A stretch of 64,000 nt of DNA from Brevibacterium jeotgali (GCF_900169175.1 NZ_FXZM01000008.1:1-64000), one strand, 5' to 3'. Shown: positions 31,075 through 40,384, numbered from the stretch's first letter. Notes: generated by a model not told the origin, from the letters alone. Numbers and translations are program-made.

Positions 31075-33456
31075 GTGCATTCTCACCCCAGCTCCCAGAC
31101 CCACGGGGCCGCCGCCCCTGCAGCGCCCACTCACGCCGCCGCTCCTGCCGCGGTCGACCCGGCACTCCTCGAAGAGATCCACCGCAGGGTCCTCTGGCTG
31201 TCGACGTCGATCATCCACCACGCCAACCGTGTGCGCCCGAACCTGAGCGGACTCAAGGTCGGCGGTCACCAGGCGTCCTGCGCATCGATCGCGTCGATCA
31301 TGACCGCCCTCTGGTTCACGACCCTCACCCGTGACGACCGCGTGAGCGTCAAGCCGCACGCCGGTCCCGTCTGGCACGCGATCACCTACCTGCTGGGCGA
31401 GCTCGACGAAGAGCACCTCACGACGCTGCGCCAGTACGGCGGTCTCCAGTCCTACCCGAGCCGCACGAAGGACCCCGTTCCGGCGGACTACTCGACCGGA
31501 TCCGTGGGGATCGGCGCGACGGCCCCGATCTGGGGCGCCGTGGCCCGCCGCTACGTCGACTCCGTGCTGCGCCCCGTGGGCAGCGGCCGGCAGTACTCGC
31601 TCGTGGGCGACGCCGAACTGGACGAGGGTGCGATCTGGGAGGCCGTGATCGATCCCGAGGTCAAGCACCTGGGCGAGATCGTGTGGATCGTCGACCTCAA
31701 CCGCCAGTCGCTCGACAGAGTGGTCCCGGACATCGCCGCCGGTCGCATCGAAGCGATGTTCGACGCCGCCGGCTGGCAGGTCCTCCCCGTGAAGTTCGGC
31801 GCGCTCCTCGAAGAGCTGTTCACCCGACCCGGCGGGCCCGCACTGCGGTCGCGCATCCTCTCCATGCCCAACCCCGAATACCAGCGGCTGCTGCGGTGCA
31901 CCCCGCAGGAGCTGCGCGACCGACTGCCAGGCGACGGGCCCGAAGACGACGCGGGGGCGCTGCGCGGACTCATCGCAGCGCTCGACGACGACACCCTCAC
32001 CGCGGCGATCCGCAATCTGGGCGGACACGACATCCCGACCCTCCTGGACGCCTTCGCTCGGATCGACGACACGCGACCGACCGTCATCATCGCCTACACG
32101 ATCAAGGGCTACGGCCTGCCGAGCTCCGGCCATCCGCAGAACCACTCGGCTCTCATCAGCCAGGAGGAGTACGAGGAGTTCGCCGTCCAGTCCGGGCAGG
32201 ACCCCGCGACTCCGTGGACGCGCTTCGCTCCGGACAGCGCGGAGGGGCGAGCGGTCGCCGCGGCGGCCCAGCGCCTCACCCGGCCGGGCTTCTCCCCGGC
32301 ACCGGAGCCGGAGCTGCTCCAGGACCTCGGGCGCCCGCACCGCGGCACGTCGTCCTCCCAAGCCGCACTGGGCCGCGTGCTCATGGACCTCAGCCGGCAG
32401 TCCCCGGACACCGCCCGCCGCGTCGTCACGGTCAGCCCGGACGTCTCGTCGACGACGAACCTCGGCGGCTGGGTCAACAAGGTGGGCGCGTGGAGCGCCT
32501 CGCAGGCTCCGAACTGGTTCGCGGATGACAAGGAGACGATCCTCCATTGGAACGAGTCCCCGCAGGGCCAGCACATGGAGCTGGGCATCGCGGAGACCAA
32601 TCTCGTGGGACTCCTGGGCGAGCTCGGTGCGACGTGGAGTCGCTGGGGAGAGCCGCTCTACCCGATCGGTGTCATGTACGACCCGTTCGTCAACCGCGCG
32701 CTGGAGCCGTGGACGTTCGGCATGTACGCGGGCGGCCAGTCGATCCTCGTGGGCACGCCGTCGGGTGTGACCCTCGCTCCGGAGGGTGGTGCGCACCAGT
32801 CGATCACGACGCCGTCGACCGGCATCGAGGTGCCGGGGCTGCTCGCATACGAACCGGCCTTCGCGCAGGACGTCGAGTGGACGCTGCTGCACGCCATCTC
32901 CCATCTGGGCAGGCCCGGCGGGATGTCGTCGTACCTGAGGCTCTCGACCCGGGGCATCGACCAGGATCGCGCCGCGGTGCCCACGGATCCGGCGGCCCGG
33001 ATGCGGCGTCGGGATCAGGTGGTCGCAGGCGGGTACCTCCTGCAGGCTGCGGAGGACCCGGCAGTGACGCTCGTCGGCATGGGCGCGATGATGCCCGAGG
33101 TGCTGGATGCCGCCGACCGGCTGAACGAGCAGGGCGTCGGCGCGGACGTCGTGTGCGTGACGAGCCCCGGGCAGCTGTTCCGTGCGCTGCAGAGCGTGCG
33201 GCGGCCGGAGCAGCGGGCTCAGCACGCCTGGATCCTCGATCAGGTGTTCCCCACGTCGCGCGCCAGACCCATGGTGACCGTGCTCGACGGACACCCGCAC
33301 AGCCTGTCGTTCCTCGCGACGATCAACCGCGTCGAGCACGTCGCACTGGGCGTCAGCGCGTTCGGCCAGTCGGGAGATGTCCCGGACGTGCACCGGCACC
33401 ACGGGATCGATGCGGACTCCATCGTGCGCTCGGCACTGGACGCCGCGCGACGGTGA
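31075..33456 (+). CDS. Ketoacid dehydrogenase E1-like protein (homodimeric PDH E1 / MdeB-like)
   Basis: A 793-residue ThDP enzyme resembling AceE but about 100 residues shorter. It has the HANRVRPNLSGLKVGGHQASCASIASIMTALWF entry region, the ThDP/Mg motif GDAELDEGAIWEAV ... LNRQSLD, and a transketolase-like Pyr domain with MELGIAETNLVGLLGELG (activating Glu). The GTG start at 31075 has GGAGG 6 nt upstream; 53 extra in-frame residues upstream look non-coding. In Pseudomonas the related MdeB oxidises 2-oxobutyrate after methionine gamma-lyase. No E2/E3 or lyase gene adjoins here, so substrate and partners are open. Confidence 0.85.
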   Translation: MHSHPSSQTHGAAAPAAPTHAAAPAAVDPALLEEIHRRVLWLSTSIIHHANRVRPNLSGLKVGGHQASCASIASIMTALWFTTLTRDDRVSVKPHAGPVWHAITYLLGELDEEHLTTLRQYGGLQSYPSRTKDPVPADYSTGSVGIGATAPIWGAVARRYVDSVLRPVGSGRQYSLVGDAELDEGAIWEAVIDPEVKHLGEIVWIVDLNRQSLDRVVPDIAAGRIEAMFDAAGWQVLPVKFGALLEELFTRPGGPALRSRILSMPNPEYQRLLRCTPQELRDRLPGDGPEDDAGALRGLIAALDDDTLTAAIRNLGGHDIPTLLDAFARIDDTRPTVIIAYTIKGYGLPSSGHPQNHSALISQEEYEEFAVQSGQDPATPWTRFAPDSAEGRAVAAAAQRLTRPGFSPAPEPELLQDLGRPHRGTSSSQAALGRVLMDLSRQSPDTARRVVTVSPDVSSTTNLGGWVNKVGAWSASQAPNWFADDKETILHWNESPQGQHMELGIAETNLVGLLGELGATWSRWGEPLYPIGVMYDPFVNRALEPWTFGMYAGGQSILVGTPSGVTLAPEGGAHQSITTPSTGIEVPGLLAYEPAFAQDVEWTLLHAISHLGRPGGMSSYLRLSTRGIDQDRAAVPTDPAARMRRRDQVVAGGYLLQAAEDPAVTLVGMGAMMPEVLDAADRLNEQGVGADVVCVTSPGQLFRALQSVRRPEQRAQHAWILDQVFPTSRARPMVTVLDGHPHSLSFLATINRVEHVALGVSAFGQSGDVPDVHRHHGIDADSIVRSALDAARR

Positions 33457-33468
33457 CGGCGGCGGGGG

Positions 33469-34314
33469 TCAGGTGGTCGGGGTGCTGACGTGGGATCGGA
33501 TCGCCTCGCCGATGGCCCGCATGTGGGTCTCGACCACGACGCGGACGCCGTGCGGGCCCGTGTCCGCAGCAGGCGACCAATTGGCACCGGCGGCGTACGC
33601 GACTCCCCCGCCGGCTCCGACCACGACGCCTGCATCCACGCGGACGCCGGTGTCGTGTCCGGTCTTGTGGCGCAGGAGGACGCCGCCGTCGGCAGCGAGG
33701 TGCGCCAGCGGGTCGAGGTGGAGTCCGCCGGCCACCATCGATGCATCGACTCCCGCGGCCAGGTGCTTGAGGACCCGTGCGGAGACGTCCTCGGACACCG
33801 CCTCCCCCGCGTGAAGCATCGCGAAGAGCCGTGAGAGCTCCTGCGCCGTCCCGCACGAGGGTGCCCACGGGTGCGCATCTGTCCGCTCGTCGCGGATGAC
33901 GTCGAGGAACGCGGTGCTCTGGAGACCGAGACCTGCCGACACCGCGCGCACCGCGTCCGATCCGCAGAGGTCCGTGAGTGCATTCGTGGCGAGGTTGTCG
34001 CTGACGGCGCCGACCAGCAGGCAGGCGTCCGCCACGGTGATCGTCCGTTCGCGGAAGAGGTGCAGCAGCCCGGAATCGGCGACCTCGTGCTCCGGCCGGA
34101 TCGGGAGTCGAGCCGCAGGATCGAGCCGGCCATCGGCGATGCGAGCGGCGGCTTCGAGGAGCAGGAAGATCTTCCCCACGCTCGCGGTCCCGAGCACGCG
34201 GTCCGGCTCGTGTCGCAGCAGCGGAAGGCCGGTGGCCAGGTCGACGACGTCGATCGACCAGGCGACCGGGACCTCAGCGGCGGGGGTCGTGAGGTGCTCG
34301 AACGCGGTGTTCAC
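33469..34314 (-). CDS. Beta-lactamase-fold serine hydrolase (class A-like)
   Basis: A 281-residue protein with the three serine-hydrolase motifs: S45-x-x-K48 (SVGK), S105-D-N (VSDN) and K217-T-G (HKTG). There is no signal peptide, and the omega-loop ExxLN of true class A beta-lactamases is not evident. A cytoplasmic amidase/esterase-like role is therefore as likely as antibiotic hydrolysis. GTG start. Convergent with the E1-like gene (12-nt gap) and read toward it from the ssrA side. Confidence 0.85.
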   Translation of the reverse strand: MNTAFEHLTTPAAEVPVAWSIDVVDLATGLPLLRHEPDRVLGTASVGKIFLLLEAAARIADGRLDPAARLPIRPEHEVADSGLLHLFRERTITVADACLLVGAVSDNLATNALTDLCGSDAVRAVSAGLGLQSTAFLDVIRDERTDAHPWAPSCGTAQELSRLFAMLHAGEAVSEDVSARVLKHLAAGVDASMVAGGLHLDPLAHLAADGGVLLRHKTGHDTGVRVDAGVVVGAGGGVAYAAGANWSPAADTGPHGVRVVVETHMRAIGEAIRSHVSTPTT

Positions 34315-34363
34315 GTGCCCAGCCTATGCGTAGTCCGGTCCCGGACCACGATGCGGGCACAGA

Positions 34364-34411
34364 AAAGGACCCTCTCGAACTGCTTGCACAAGCAGTTCGA
34401 GAGGGTCCTTT
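34364..34411 (-). terminator. Intrinsic terminator of ssrA
   Basis: 22-bp perfect stem (34364-34385 with 34390-34411) and a 4-nt loop, ending in TTTTCT on the minus strand, immediately after the tmRNA 3' end. It is the best terminator in the window. Confidence 0.95.
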
Positions 34412-34415
34412 CAGG

Positions 34416-34789
34416 GGTGGAGATGGCGGGAATCGAACCCGCGTCCGCCGACTCATCGCTGGGACTTCTCCGGGCGCAGTCCGTGAAGAGTTTCTTAGGT
34501 CCTGGTCACCGCACGAACACGTAGACCAACGGACGGATTCGAGTAAGAGTCCCGCTGACACCCTCGACGAATGTCAGCAGCAGTGGCTTCCTAGCTGACG
34601 CCAGGATCCGGAGCGGAAGCTACCCCGGCCTGACGGACTCGCTCAGCTCGCTGTCAGGCAGCGAGGGCGAAGTCGGTGCGAGTTTTGTTTTCAGCACCTA
34701 TTGGTTTGCAGAGGACATTAACGAGTTGACTCTGCCTTCTCGGCCCGCTTCTCCCGGCTCAACAGCCGGCGTCGAAACCGATCATCCCC
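34416..34789 (-). ncRNA. ssrA: tmRNA (transfer-messenger RNA)
   Basis: Minus-strand RNA of about 374 nt. The 5' end GGGGATGATCGGTTTCGAC and the 3' end GGTTCGATTCCCGCCATCTCC-ACC pair as the tRNA-like acceptor stem (GGGGATG with CATCTCC, one G-U). The T-loop GTTCGATTC is intact. The tag frame resumes at GCT (34695) and ends at TGA (34654-34656), encoding AENKTRTDFALAA, a normal length with the protease-targeting end ALAA. The genome reads ACCC at the 3' end, so the terminal CCA is not fully encoded. It lies next to smpB, its protein partner. The 129 nt between ssrA and smpB hold only a weak CTGGTC hairpin. Confidence 0.97.
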
Positions 34790-34918
34790 TTATTCAGTTG
34801 CCAGAGGCCCCGCCCGAAGGCGATGACCCGACACCGTCCGTCACTGGTCGTGGACCAGATCCGGATGCCTCACTGTACACCCACAACACGGAGTGCACCA
34901 TCGCTATTCCGCGCTGGT

Positions 34919-35413
34919 CTATTCGCCGCGGCGGACCTTGTCCTTCATCGCGCGTTCCGCTTCGCGCTTGTCCTGCTTCTCACGCAGCGCCTGCCGCTTG
35001 TCCCAGTCCTTCTTGCCGCGAGCGATCGCGATCTCGACCTTCACCCGCGACCCGTCGAAGTAGAGCTCGAGCGGGATCAGCGTGTGTCCGGCTTCCCGCA
35101 CCTTCTGGGAGATCCGCAGGATCTCCGTCTTGTGCAGGAGCATCTTCCGGCGACGGCGCGCGGAGTGGTTCGTCCAGGTCCCCTGCGTGTACTCCGGGAT
35201 GTATGCGTGCTCCAGCCACGCCTCACCCTGGAAGATCAGGCCGAACCCGTCGGTGAGGTTCGCCCGGCCTTCGCGCAGCGACTTCACCTCTGTGCCGGTG
35301 AGGACGAGACCCGCTTCGAAGGTCTCCTCGATGTGGTATTCGTGGAGCGCCTTGCGGTTGCGCGCGATCGACTTGCGCGCAGGCTCCTTCTTGCCCGCAG
35401 AGTCCTTCGACAT
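34919..35413 (-). CDS. smpB: SsrA-binding protein SmpB
   Basis: A 164-residue OB-fold protein that binds tmRNA and mimics the tRNA anticodon arm in trans-translation. Conserved: NRKALHEYHIEETFEAGLVLTGTEVKSLR, FGLIFQGEAWLEHAYIPEY, and the basic C-terminal tail KKDWDKRQALREKQDKREAERAMK that inserts in the mRNA channel, quoted here only as KKDWDKRQALREKQ. Directly upstream of ssrA on the same strand and 67 nt after the M23 peptidase gene. Confidence 0.97.
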   Translation of the reverse strand: MSKDSAGKKEPARKSIARNRKALHEYHIEETFEAGLVLTGTEVKSLREGRANLTDGFGLIFQGEAWLEHAYIPEYTQGTWTNHSARRRRKMLLHKTEILRISQKVREAGHTLIPLELYFDGSRVKVEIAIARGKKDWDKRQALREKQDKREAERAMKDKVRRGE

Positions 35414-35480
35414 GGTCCCTCCTCTCCTTCGTGGTGCGTCCGCACGCTCGTGCCTGCGAACGCTCCATTCTAGCGCAGGG

Positions 35481-36746
35481 TCAGGAGATCCAGTCCATGG
35501 GGTCGACGTAGTCGCCGTCCTGCATCACCTCGAAGTGGAGGTGGCAGCCGGTCGAGGAACCGGTGGTGCCCGCCAGTGCGACTGCATCGCCCTGGCTCAC
35601 GCTCTGACCGGCGGTCACGAGATTGCGCGTGTTGTGGTTGTACGTCGTCGCGATGCTCGCGCCGTTGGACGTGCCGTGCGCGATGACGACGCGGTTGCCG
35701 TACCCGCCGGCGCTCCCGCTGGAGACGACCACCCCGTCCGCGGCGGCGTAGACGTCCACTCCGCAGGGGGTGCCGAAGTCGGTGCCGGTGTGCAGGCGCC
35801 TCACCCCTGCGATCGGGTGCATGCGCCAGCCGAACGGGGAGGTGATCGGGTAGTCGGGCGCGGGGTTCCTGAGGAACCCTTCACCGGGCAGCGAGCGGTT
35901 GCCGTCGCCGTTGTCCTCCTGCCACTCACGGACCTCGTCGGCCAGCCGCTCCTGCTCCTCCTTCTGACGCTCGAGCTCCTCGGCCGTCTCGGCCTGGTTG
36001 TCCTCGATCGTCTTCGCAGCGGCGTCCTTCTGCGACACGAGGGAGTCCAGCGCGGCCTTCGCGTCCTGCGCGGTCCGCTCCGCGGCCTCCTTCTCGAGGA
36101 CGACCTCGGCGGCCTCGTCCTTGAGGTCGGAGATCTCCTCGGAGATGGCATCGAGCCGGTCCTGGTTGTTGATGTTCGCGGCCCGACGCTCACCCAGCCG
36201 GGTGATGGTGCGCTGCTGACCGCGCACTGCGGAGTCCACGCGCGTGAGGCCGTCCAGCCCGTTGTCGCTCTCCGTCATCTGCAGGAGCATCGCGACATCG
36301 CTCGTCACACCGGAGTTCTGGTAGGCCTTGCGGGCCACTCCGACGACGGACTCCTCCGACTCCTCGATCTGGTCCGTGCCGCTGTCGATCTCCTCGCGCA
36401 GCTCCTCCTCGGCATTCTCCGCGGAGGTCAGTCGGGCGCCCAGCTCCTCATCCTTGCGCTTCGCCTCGTCGAGTTCATCCGTCGCCGCGTCGACGGCGTC
36501 CTCGGCATCGGGCATCTGCGATTCCGCGTCCTCCATCTCTGCGACGACGCGCGCGAGCTCCTCGCTGAGCCCCTCGTGCTCCCGCTGCAGCTCGTCGACG
36601 CGCTCGTCGACGGATTCCTTCTCCGCCGTCGGGCTCGCCGCACCTGCGGAACCGGGCGCCAGCATGACGAAGGCGAGGACGACGGCGATCAGTGCCAGGA
36701 TCCTGCGGGGGAACGGGACGGTGCTCTGTTTCACGAAGCCGATCAC
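35481..36746 (-). CDS. Secreted M23 (LytM) peptidase with coiled coil, FtsEX partner
   Basis: A 421-residue exported murein hydrolase. A signal peptide (RRILALIAVVLAFVMLAPGSAGAA) is followed by two long coiled-coil stretches (about 40-240) and a C-terminal M23 domain with HTGTDFG, YNHN and HLHFEV, the Zn and catalytic His/Asp set. GTG at 36746 overlaps the ftsX stop; GTG at 36734 is an alternative. The layout and co-transcription with ftsEX parallel EnvC and actinobacterial RipC: the ATPase-driven FtsEX complex should control its cell-separation activity. Here the hydrolase domain itself appears intact, unlike the degenerate domain of EnvC. Confidence 0.93.
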   Translation of the reverse strand: MIGFVKQSTVPFPRRILALIAVVLAFVMLAPGSAGAASPTAEKESVDERVDELQREHEGLSEELARVVAEMEDAESQMPDAEDAVDAATDELDEAKRKDEELGARLTSAENAEEELREEIDSGTDQIEESEESVVGVARKAYQNSGVTSDVAMLLQMTESDNGLDGLTRVDSAVRGQQRTITRLGERRAANINNQDRLDAISEEISDLKDEAAEVVLEKEAAERTAQDAKAALDSLVSQKDAAAKTIEDNQAETAEELERQKEEQERLADEVREWQEDNGDGNRSLPGEGFLRNPAPDYPITSPFGWRMHPIAGVRRLHTGTDFGTPCGVDVYAAADGVVVSSGSAGGYGNRVVIAHGTSNGASIATTYNHNTRNLVTAGQSVSQGDAVALAGTTGSSTGCHLHFEVMQDGDYVDPMDWIS

Positions 36747-37657
36747 ACCTTCATATAGCGACGGAGGGTGAGCCAGGACGATGCGCCGGCCATGACGACG
36801 CCGACCACGAGGAGGATGGGAGTCACGAGCGCCACGTCGCCCACGGTCACGAGGTTCACCCCGGCCATGCGGGACTGGAGCCATCCGGACACCCCGAAGT
36901 GCACGCCGACGCCCAGCACGGCCCCTGCGAGGACACTGCCCAGGGCCGCCGCGAGGATGCCCTCGAGGATGAAAGGCAGTTGGATGAAGAGGTTCGACGC
37001 GCCGACCAGTCGCATGATGCCGGTCTCCCGGCGCCGGGTGAACGCGGACAGGCGGATCGTCGTCGCGATGAGCAGGACGGCGCACAGCGTCATGATCCCG
37101 GCGATCCCCACTGCGGCAGCGGTCGCGATGTTGAGGATCCTGAAGAGCTGGTCGAGGAGTCGGTTCTGGTCCACGACCTCCTCCACCCCGGGGGTCGCGG
37201 AGAAGTACTCGCTGATGATGCCGTACTGCTCCGGATCAGCGAGCTGGATGCGGAAGGACTCCTGCATCTGGTCTTCGGGCACTGTGCCTTCGAGGCTGGT
37301 GCCCTCGAACTGCTCCTCGAACAGGCGATGGGCGGTCGCCTTGTCCTCGAAGTGCACCTCTTCGACGTAGTCGTCGAGATCGGGCGATCCCAGCGCGGCC
37401 TCGATCGCGTCCTTCTGCTCCTGGGTGGCCTCGCCGTCAGGGCAGGTCGGCGTCTCCGCATCGGGCGGGCAGAGGAACACGGCGACCTGCACGCGGTCGT
37501 ACCAGTAGTCCTTCATCCCGCCGATCTGCATCTGCAGGAGGATCGCGGCGCCGATGAACAGCAGAGAGACGAAGGTGACGAGGATGACCGAGATGATCAT
37601 CGAGAGGTTCCGACGCAGGCCGGTGAGCACCTCGGAGAAGATGAAGGAGGTCTTCAC
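36743..37657 (-). CDS. ftsX: Cell-division ABC transporter-like membrane protein FtsX
   Basis: A 304-residue four-helix membrane protein. TM1 is in [24 protein letters not shown]; a large extracellular domain follows (about 55-170), including an insertion with two Cys ([15 protein letters not shown]); three C-terminal helices include [45 protein letters not shown], quoted here by its ending [14 protein letters not shown]. The extracellular loop would contact the co-transcribed M23 coiled coil. Overlaps ftsE by 4 nt. Confidence 0.96.
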   Translation of the reverse strand: MKTSFIFSEVLTGLRRNLSMIISVILVTFVSLLFIGAAILLQMQIGGMKDYWYDRVQVAVFLCPPDAETPTCPDGEATQEQKDAIEAALGSPDLDDYVEEVHFEDKATAHRLFEEQFEGTSLEGTVPEDQMQESFRIQLADPEQYGIISEYFSATPGVEEVVDQNRLLDQLFRILNIATAAAVGIAGIMTLCAVLLIATTIRLSAFTRRRETGIMRLVGASNLFIQLPFILEGILAAALGSVLAGAVLGVGVHFGVSGWLQSRMAGVNLVTVGDVALVTPILLVVGVVMAGASSWLTLRRYMKV

Positions 37658-38349
37658 GGCTGCGTCACCTCCGGGCGGTAGCCGCCCACTTCGTCGCGGA
37701 CCATCTCGCCGCCCCGCAGTTCGATCACGCGTCTGCTCATCGAAGTGACGATCGACGAGTCGTGGGTCGCCATGAGCACGGTGGTGCCGAAGCTGTTGAT
37801 GCGCGTGATGACATCCATGATGTCCTGGCTGGTCGCCGGGTCCAGGTTGCCCGTCGGCTCATCCGCGAGCAGGATGCCGGGCTTGTTCACGACTGCGCGG
37901 GCGATCGCCACGCGCTGCTGCTCGCCGCCGGACAGTTCGTGCGGGTACCGCTTCTGCTTGCCGTCCAGGCCGACCGTCTCGAGCACATCGGGCACCAGCG
38001 TCGAGATCGCCGCTCGTGACTTCCCGATCACGTGCAGTGCGAATGCAACGTTGTCGAACACGTTCTTGTGGGGCAGCAGGCGGAAGTCCTGGAAGACGGT
38101 GCCGATGCCGCGTCGCAGGTGCGGCACCTTCCAGCTGGGCATCCGGGCGGTCTGCGTGCCGGCCACGGTGATGCGCCCGCGGGTGGGCACCTCTTCGCGC
38201 AGCACCAGACGGATGACGGTCGACTTCCCCGATCCCGAGGCCCCCACGAGGAACACGAACTCCCCCGCGTCAGCGGTGAAGGACAGGTCGCCGAGGGCAG
38301 GCGCCACCCGGTGGTCGTAGGACTTCGTGACCTTGTCGAACGTGATCAC
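37654..38349 (-). CDS. ftsE: Cell-division ATP-binding protein FtsE
   Basis: A 231-residue ABC ATPase. Walker A is GASGSGKST, the Q-loop in [16 protein letters not shown], signature [16 protein letters not shown], Walker [12 protein letters not shown], and the H-switch in MATHDSSIV. It couples cytosolic ATP hydrolysis and FtsZ/divisome contact to the peptidase through FtsX. First gene of ftsE-ftsX-M23. Confidence 0.97.
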   Translation of the reverse strand: MITFDKVTKSYDHRVAPALGDLSFTADAGEFVFLVGASGSGKSTVIRLVLREEVPTRGRITVAGTQTARMPSWKVPHLRRGIGTVFQDFRLLPHKNVFDNVAFALHVIGKSRAAISTLVPDVLETVGLDGKQKRYPHELSGGEQQRVAIARAVVNKPGILLADEPTGNLDPATSQDIMDVITRINSFGTTVLMATHDSSIVTSMSRRVIELRGGEMVRDEVGGYRPEVTQP

Positions 38350-38458
38350 ACATGCTCCGGGGCTGAAGAGGAAGAGGGACGCGGACGCAGGACGTCCATG
38401 CTCACTGTAGAGGCGCGGGACAGCCCTCGTCGCGTTTCCCCAGGCCCTCCCGCGTGTC

Positions 38459-38510
38459 GGAGACCGGTCGTGCGAGAACCGTGTCGACCCGCGTGCAGAC
38501 TCCGGTCTCC
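38459..38510 (-). terminator. Possible terminator between prfB and ftsE
   Basis: 9-bp inverted repeat GGAGACCGG / CCGGTCTCC separated by 34 nt, shortly after the prfB stop. The long loop makes it weak. The remaining gap 38350-38520 holds no gene. Confidence 0.35.
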
Positions 38511-38520
38511 CGGGCTGGGA

Positions 38521-39642
38521 TCAGGCGTCGGCCTCGGCGGCCATCTCCTGCTCCTTGCGCCAGCGGATGCCGGCGCGCAGGAACCCGTCGATCGCTCCGT
38601 CGAAGACGGATGAGGGGTTGTTGACCTCGTGGTTCGTCCGCAGATCCTTGACCATCTGGTAGGGGTGCGTGACGTAGGAGCGCATCTGGTCGCCCCAGCT
38701 CGCCTTGATGTCGCCGGCGAGCTCCTTCTTCTGAGCGTTCTCCTCCTCCTGCTTCAACAGGAGCAGGCGGGACTGGAGGACGCGCATCGCGGCGGCGCGG
38801 TTCTGGATCTGCGATTTCTCATTCTGCATGCTCACGACCGTGCCGGTCGGCACGTGGGTGATGCGCACAGCGGAGTCCGTCGTGTTGACCGACTGCCCGC
38901 CGGGGCCCGAGGAGCGGTAGACGTCGATGCGCAGATCGTTCTCGTCGATGTCGACGTGGTCGCTCGACTCGATGAGCGGGATGACCTCCACAGCGGCGAA
39001 CGAGGTCTGGCGACGGCCCTGATTGTCGAAGGGGCTGATGCGGACCAGACGATGGGTGCCCGCCTCCACGGAGAGCGTCCCGTACGCGTAGGGAGCGTTG
39101 ACCTGGATCGTCGCGGACTTCACGCCTGCGCCCTCCGCATAGGAGGTGTCGAGCTCCTGCACCGAGTACTTGCGGTTCTCCGCCCACCGGACGTACATGC
39201 GGGTGAGCATCTGCGCGAAGTCCGAGGCGTCGTCGCCGCCCGCGCCGGCGCGCACCGTGATGACCGCGGAGCGCTCGTCGTACTCGCCGGACAGCAGAGT
39301 GGAGATCTCCAGATCACCCAGCTCCGAGCGGAGCTTCGCGATCTCGGACACCGCTTCGTCGATCGCGTCCTGGTCGTCCTCGTCCTCGCCCATGGAGACG
39401 AGGAGCTCGACGTCCTCGATGCGCTGGTCGAAGCGGTCGAGCTTCTCCAGCACCGACTGCTTGTGCGACAGCTTCGACGTCACCTTCTGGGCGGCGTCCG
39501 GGTCGTCCCAGAGGTCCGGGGCCGCCGCAGCGTGCGTGAGCTCCTCCACCTCACTGCGCAGGGTGTCGACGTCGGACACCTCACGGATGGAGGCGAAGGT
39601 GTTCTGCAGTGATGTGATCTCTGCTGAGAAGTCTGTTGCCAT
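38521..39642 (-). CDS. prfB: Peptide chain release factor 2
   Basis: A 373-residue class I release factor for UGA/UAA. The anticodon-like tripeptide SPF is present ([15 protein letters not shown]) and GGQ lies in [14 protein letters not shown]. The reading frame is continuous from MATDFSAEI: there is no in-frame UGA near codon 26 and so no programmed frameshift autoregulation. Upstream of ftsE, a conserved actinobacterial order. Confidence 0.97.
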   Translation of the reverse strand: MATDFSAEITSLQNTFASIREVSDVDTLRSEVEELTHAAAAPDLWDDPDAAQKVTSKLSHKQSVLEKLDRFDQRIEDVELLVSMGEDEDDQDAIDEAVSEIAKLRSELGDLEISTLLSGEYDERSAVITVRAGAGGDDASDFAQMLTRMYVRWAENRKYSVQELDTSYAEGAGVKSATIQVNAPYAYGTLSVEAGTHRLVRISPFDNQGRRQTSFAAVEVIPLIESSDHVDIDENDLRIDVYRSSGPGGQSVNTTDSAVRITHVPTGTVVSMQNEKSQIQNRAAAMRVLQSRLLLLKQEEENAQKKELAGDIKASWGDQMRSYVTHPYQMVKDLRTNHEVNNPSSVFDGAIDGFLRAGIRWRKEQEMAAEADA

Positions 39643-39687
39643 AGTCGTCTTAGCCTACGGCACACGCGGACCCGGGACTCGCAGGGC

Positions 39688-40353
39688 TCATTTCTCGTCG
39701 TAGAGCTTCATCGCGAGGAATCCGTGCGTGTAGGCAGCGCCTGCGCGCAAGGCTGCGGCCACCATGACGGCGCGGGCGACCTCCTCGTCCGTCGCACCGG
39801 CCTTCTGCGCATTGCCGACGTGCGCCCCCAGGCAGTACGGGCACTGCGTCGTCGCGGCGACCGCGATCGCGATGAGTTCGCGGACCTTGACGGACAGGAC
39901 CTCGTCGCTCGGGTCGAAGACGGCCGCGTCGAATTCACCGAACGCCTCCACGGATCCGCCGGATGCCTTCCGCAGCGCGCGCAGGTGCTTCACGTCGCCG
40001 GGCTCCTGGAAGTGCTCCAGTTCCTCCCCCTGCTCGGCGATCTTGTGCGCGAGCAGGCCGTGCGTGTAGGCCGCACCAGCACGGAGCCCCGCGGAGACGA
40101 AGACGGCGCGGGCGACCTCCTCACGGCTCGCCCCCTCCTTCTTCGCGCTGCCCACGTGGACGTCGAGGCAGTAGGGGCACTGCGTGGTCGACGCGACGCC
40201 GATCGCGATGAGCTCCTTCGTCCTGAGGTCGAGCACCTCATCGTCAGCGTCGAACACCGCCGCGTCGAAGGCGCCGAACGCCTTCACCTGGTTGGGTGCC
40301 GCCTGCGCGAGGACCGTGGCGTAGTCGAAGTCTCCGGACTCGTGGTAATGCAT
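39688..40353 (-). CDS. Tandem AhpD-like (carboxymuconolactone decarboxylase fold) protein
   Basis: A 221-residue protein made of two homologous CMD/AhpD halves. Each half has an AFGAFDAAVF/AFGEFDAAVF lead, the redox motif TTQCPYC followed by L.(V/A)HVG and A....EEVARAV.V.A.LRAGAAYTHG. Both CPYC pairs and the AhpD-type His (HVG) are intact, so both halves could be peroxidatic/thiol-disulfide active. Single-domain AhpD proteins are about half this length. AAGGAGGAG precedes the ATG. 45 nt upstream of prfB, possibly co-transcribed. The physiological partner (peroxiredoxin, lipoyl protein) is unknown. Confidence 0.88.
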   Translation of the reverse strand: MHYHESGDFDYATVLAQAAPNQVKAFGAFDAAVFDADDEVLDLRTKELIAIGVASTTQCPYCLDVHVGSAKKEGASREEVARAVFVSAGLRAGAAYTHGLLAHKIAEQGEELEHFQEPGDVKHLRALRKASGGSVEAFGEFDAAVFDPSDEVLSVKVRELIAIAVAATTQCPYCLGAHVGNAQKAGATDEEVARAVMVAAALRAGAAYTHGFLAMKLYDEK

Positions 40354-40384
40354 GTGCTCCTCCTTCGGAGAACGCGGACTCTCC

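Noticed and set aside
30925..33402. 825-codon minus-strand frame opposite the E1-like gene
   Set aside because: Shadow frame; the plus strand has ThDP motifs, a GGAGG site and an Lrp operator upstream.
34326..34598. Short open frames over the tmRNA region
   Set aside because: They fall within the structured ssrA RNA and its terminator; the translations resemble the common mis-annotated tmRNA peptides.
34844..34858. CTGGTC-GTG-GACCAG hairpin downstream of smpB
   Set aside because: Only six pairs and no T-run; too weak to call a terminator.
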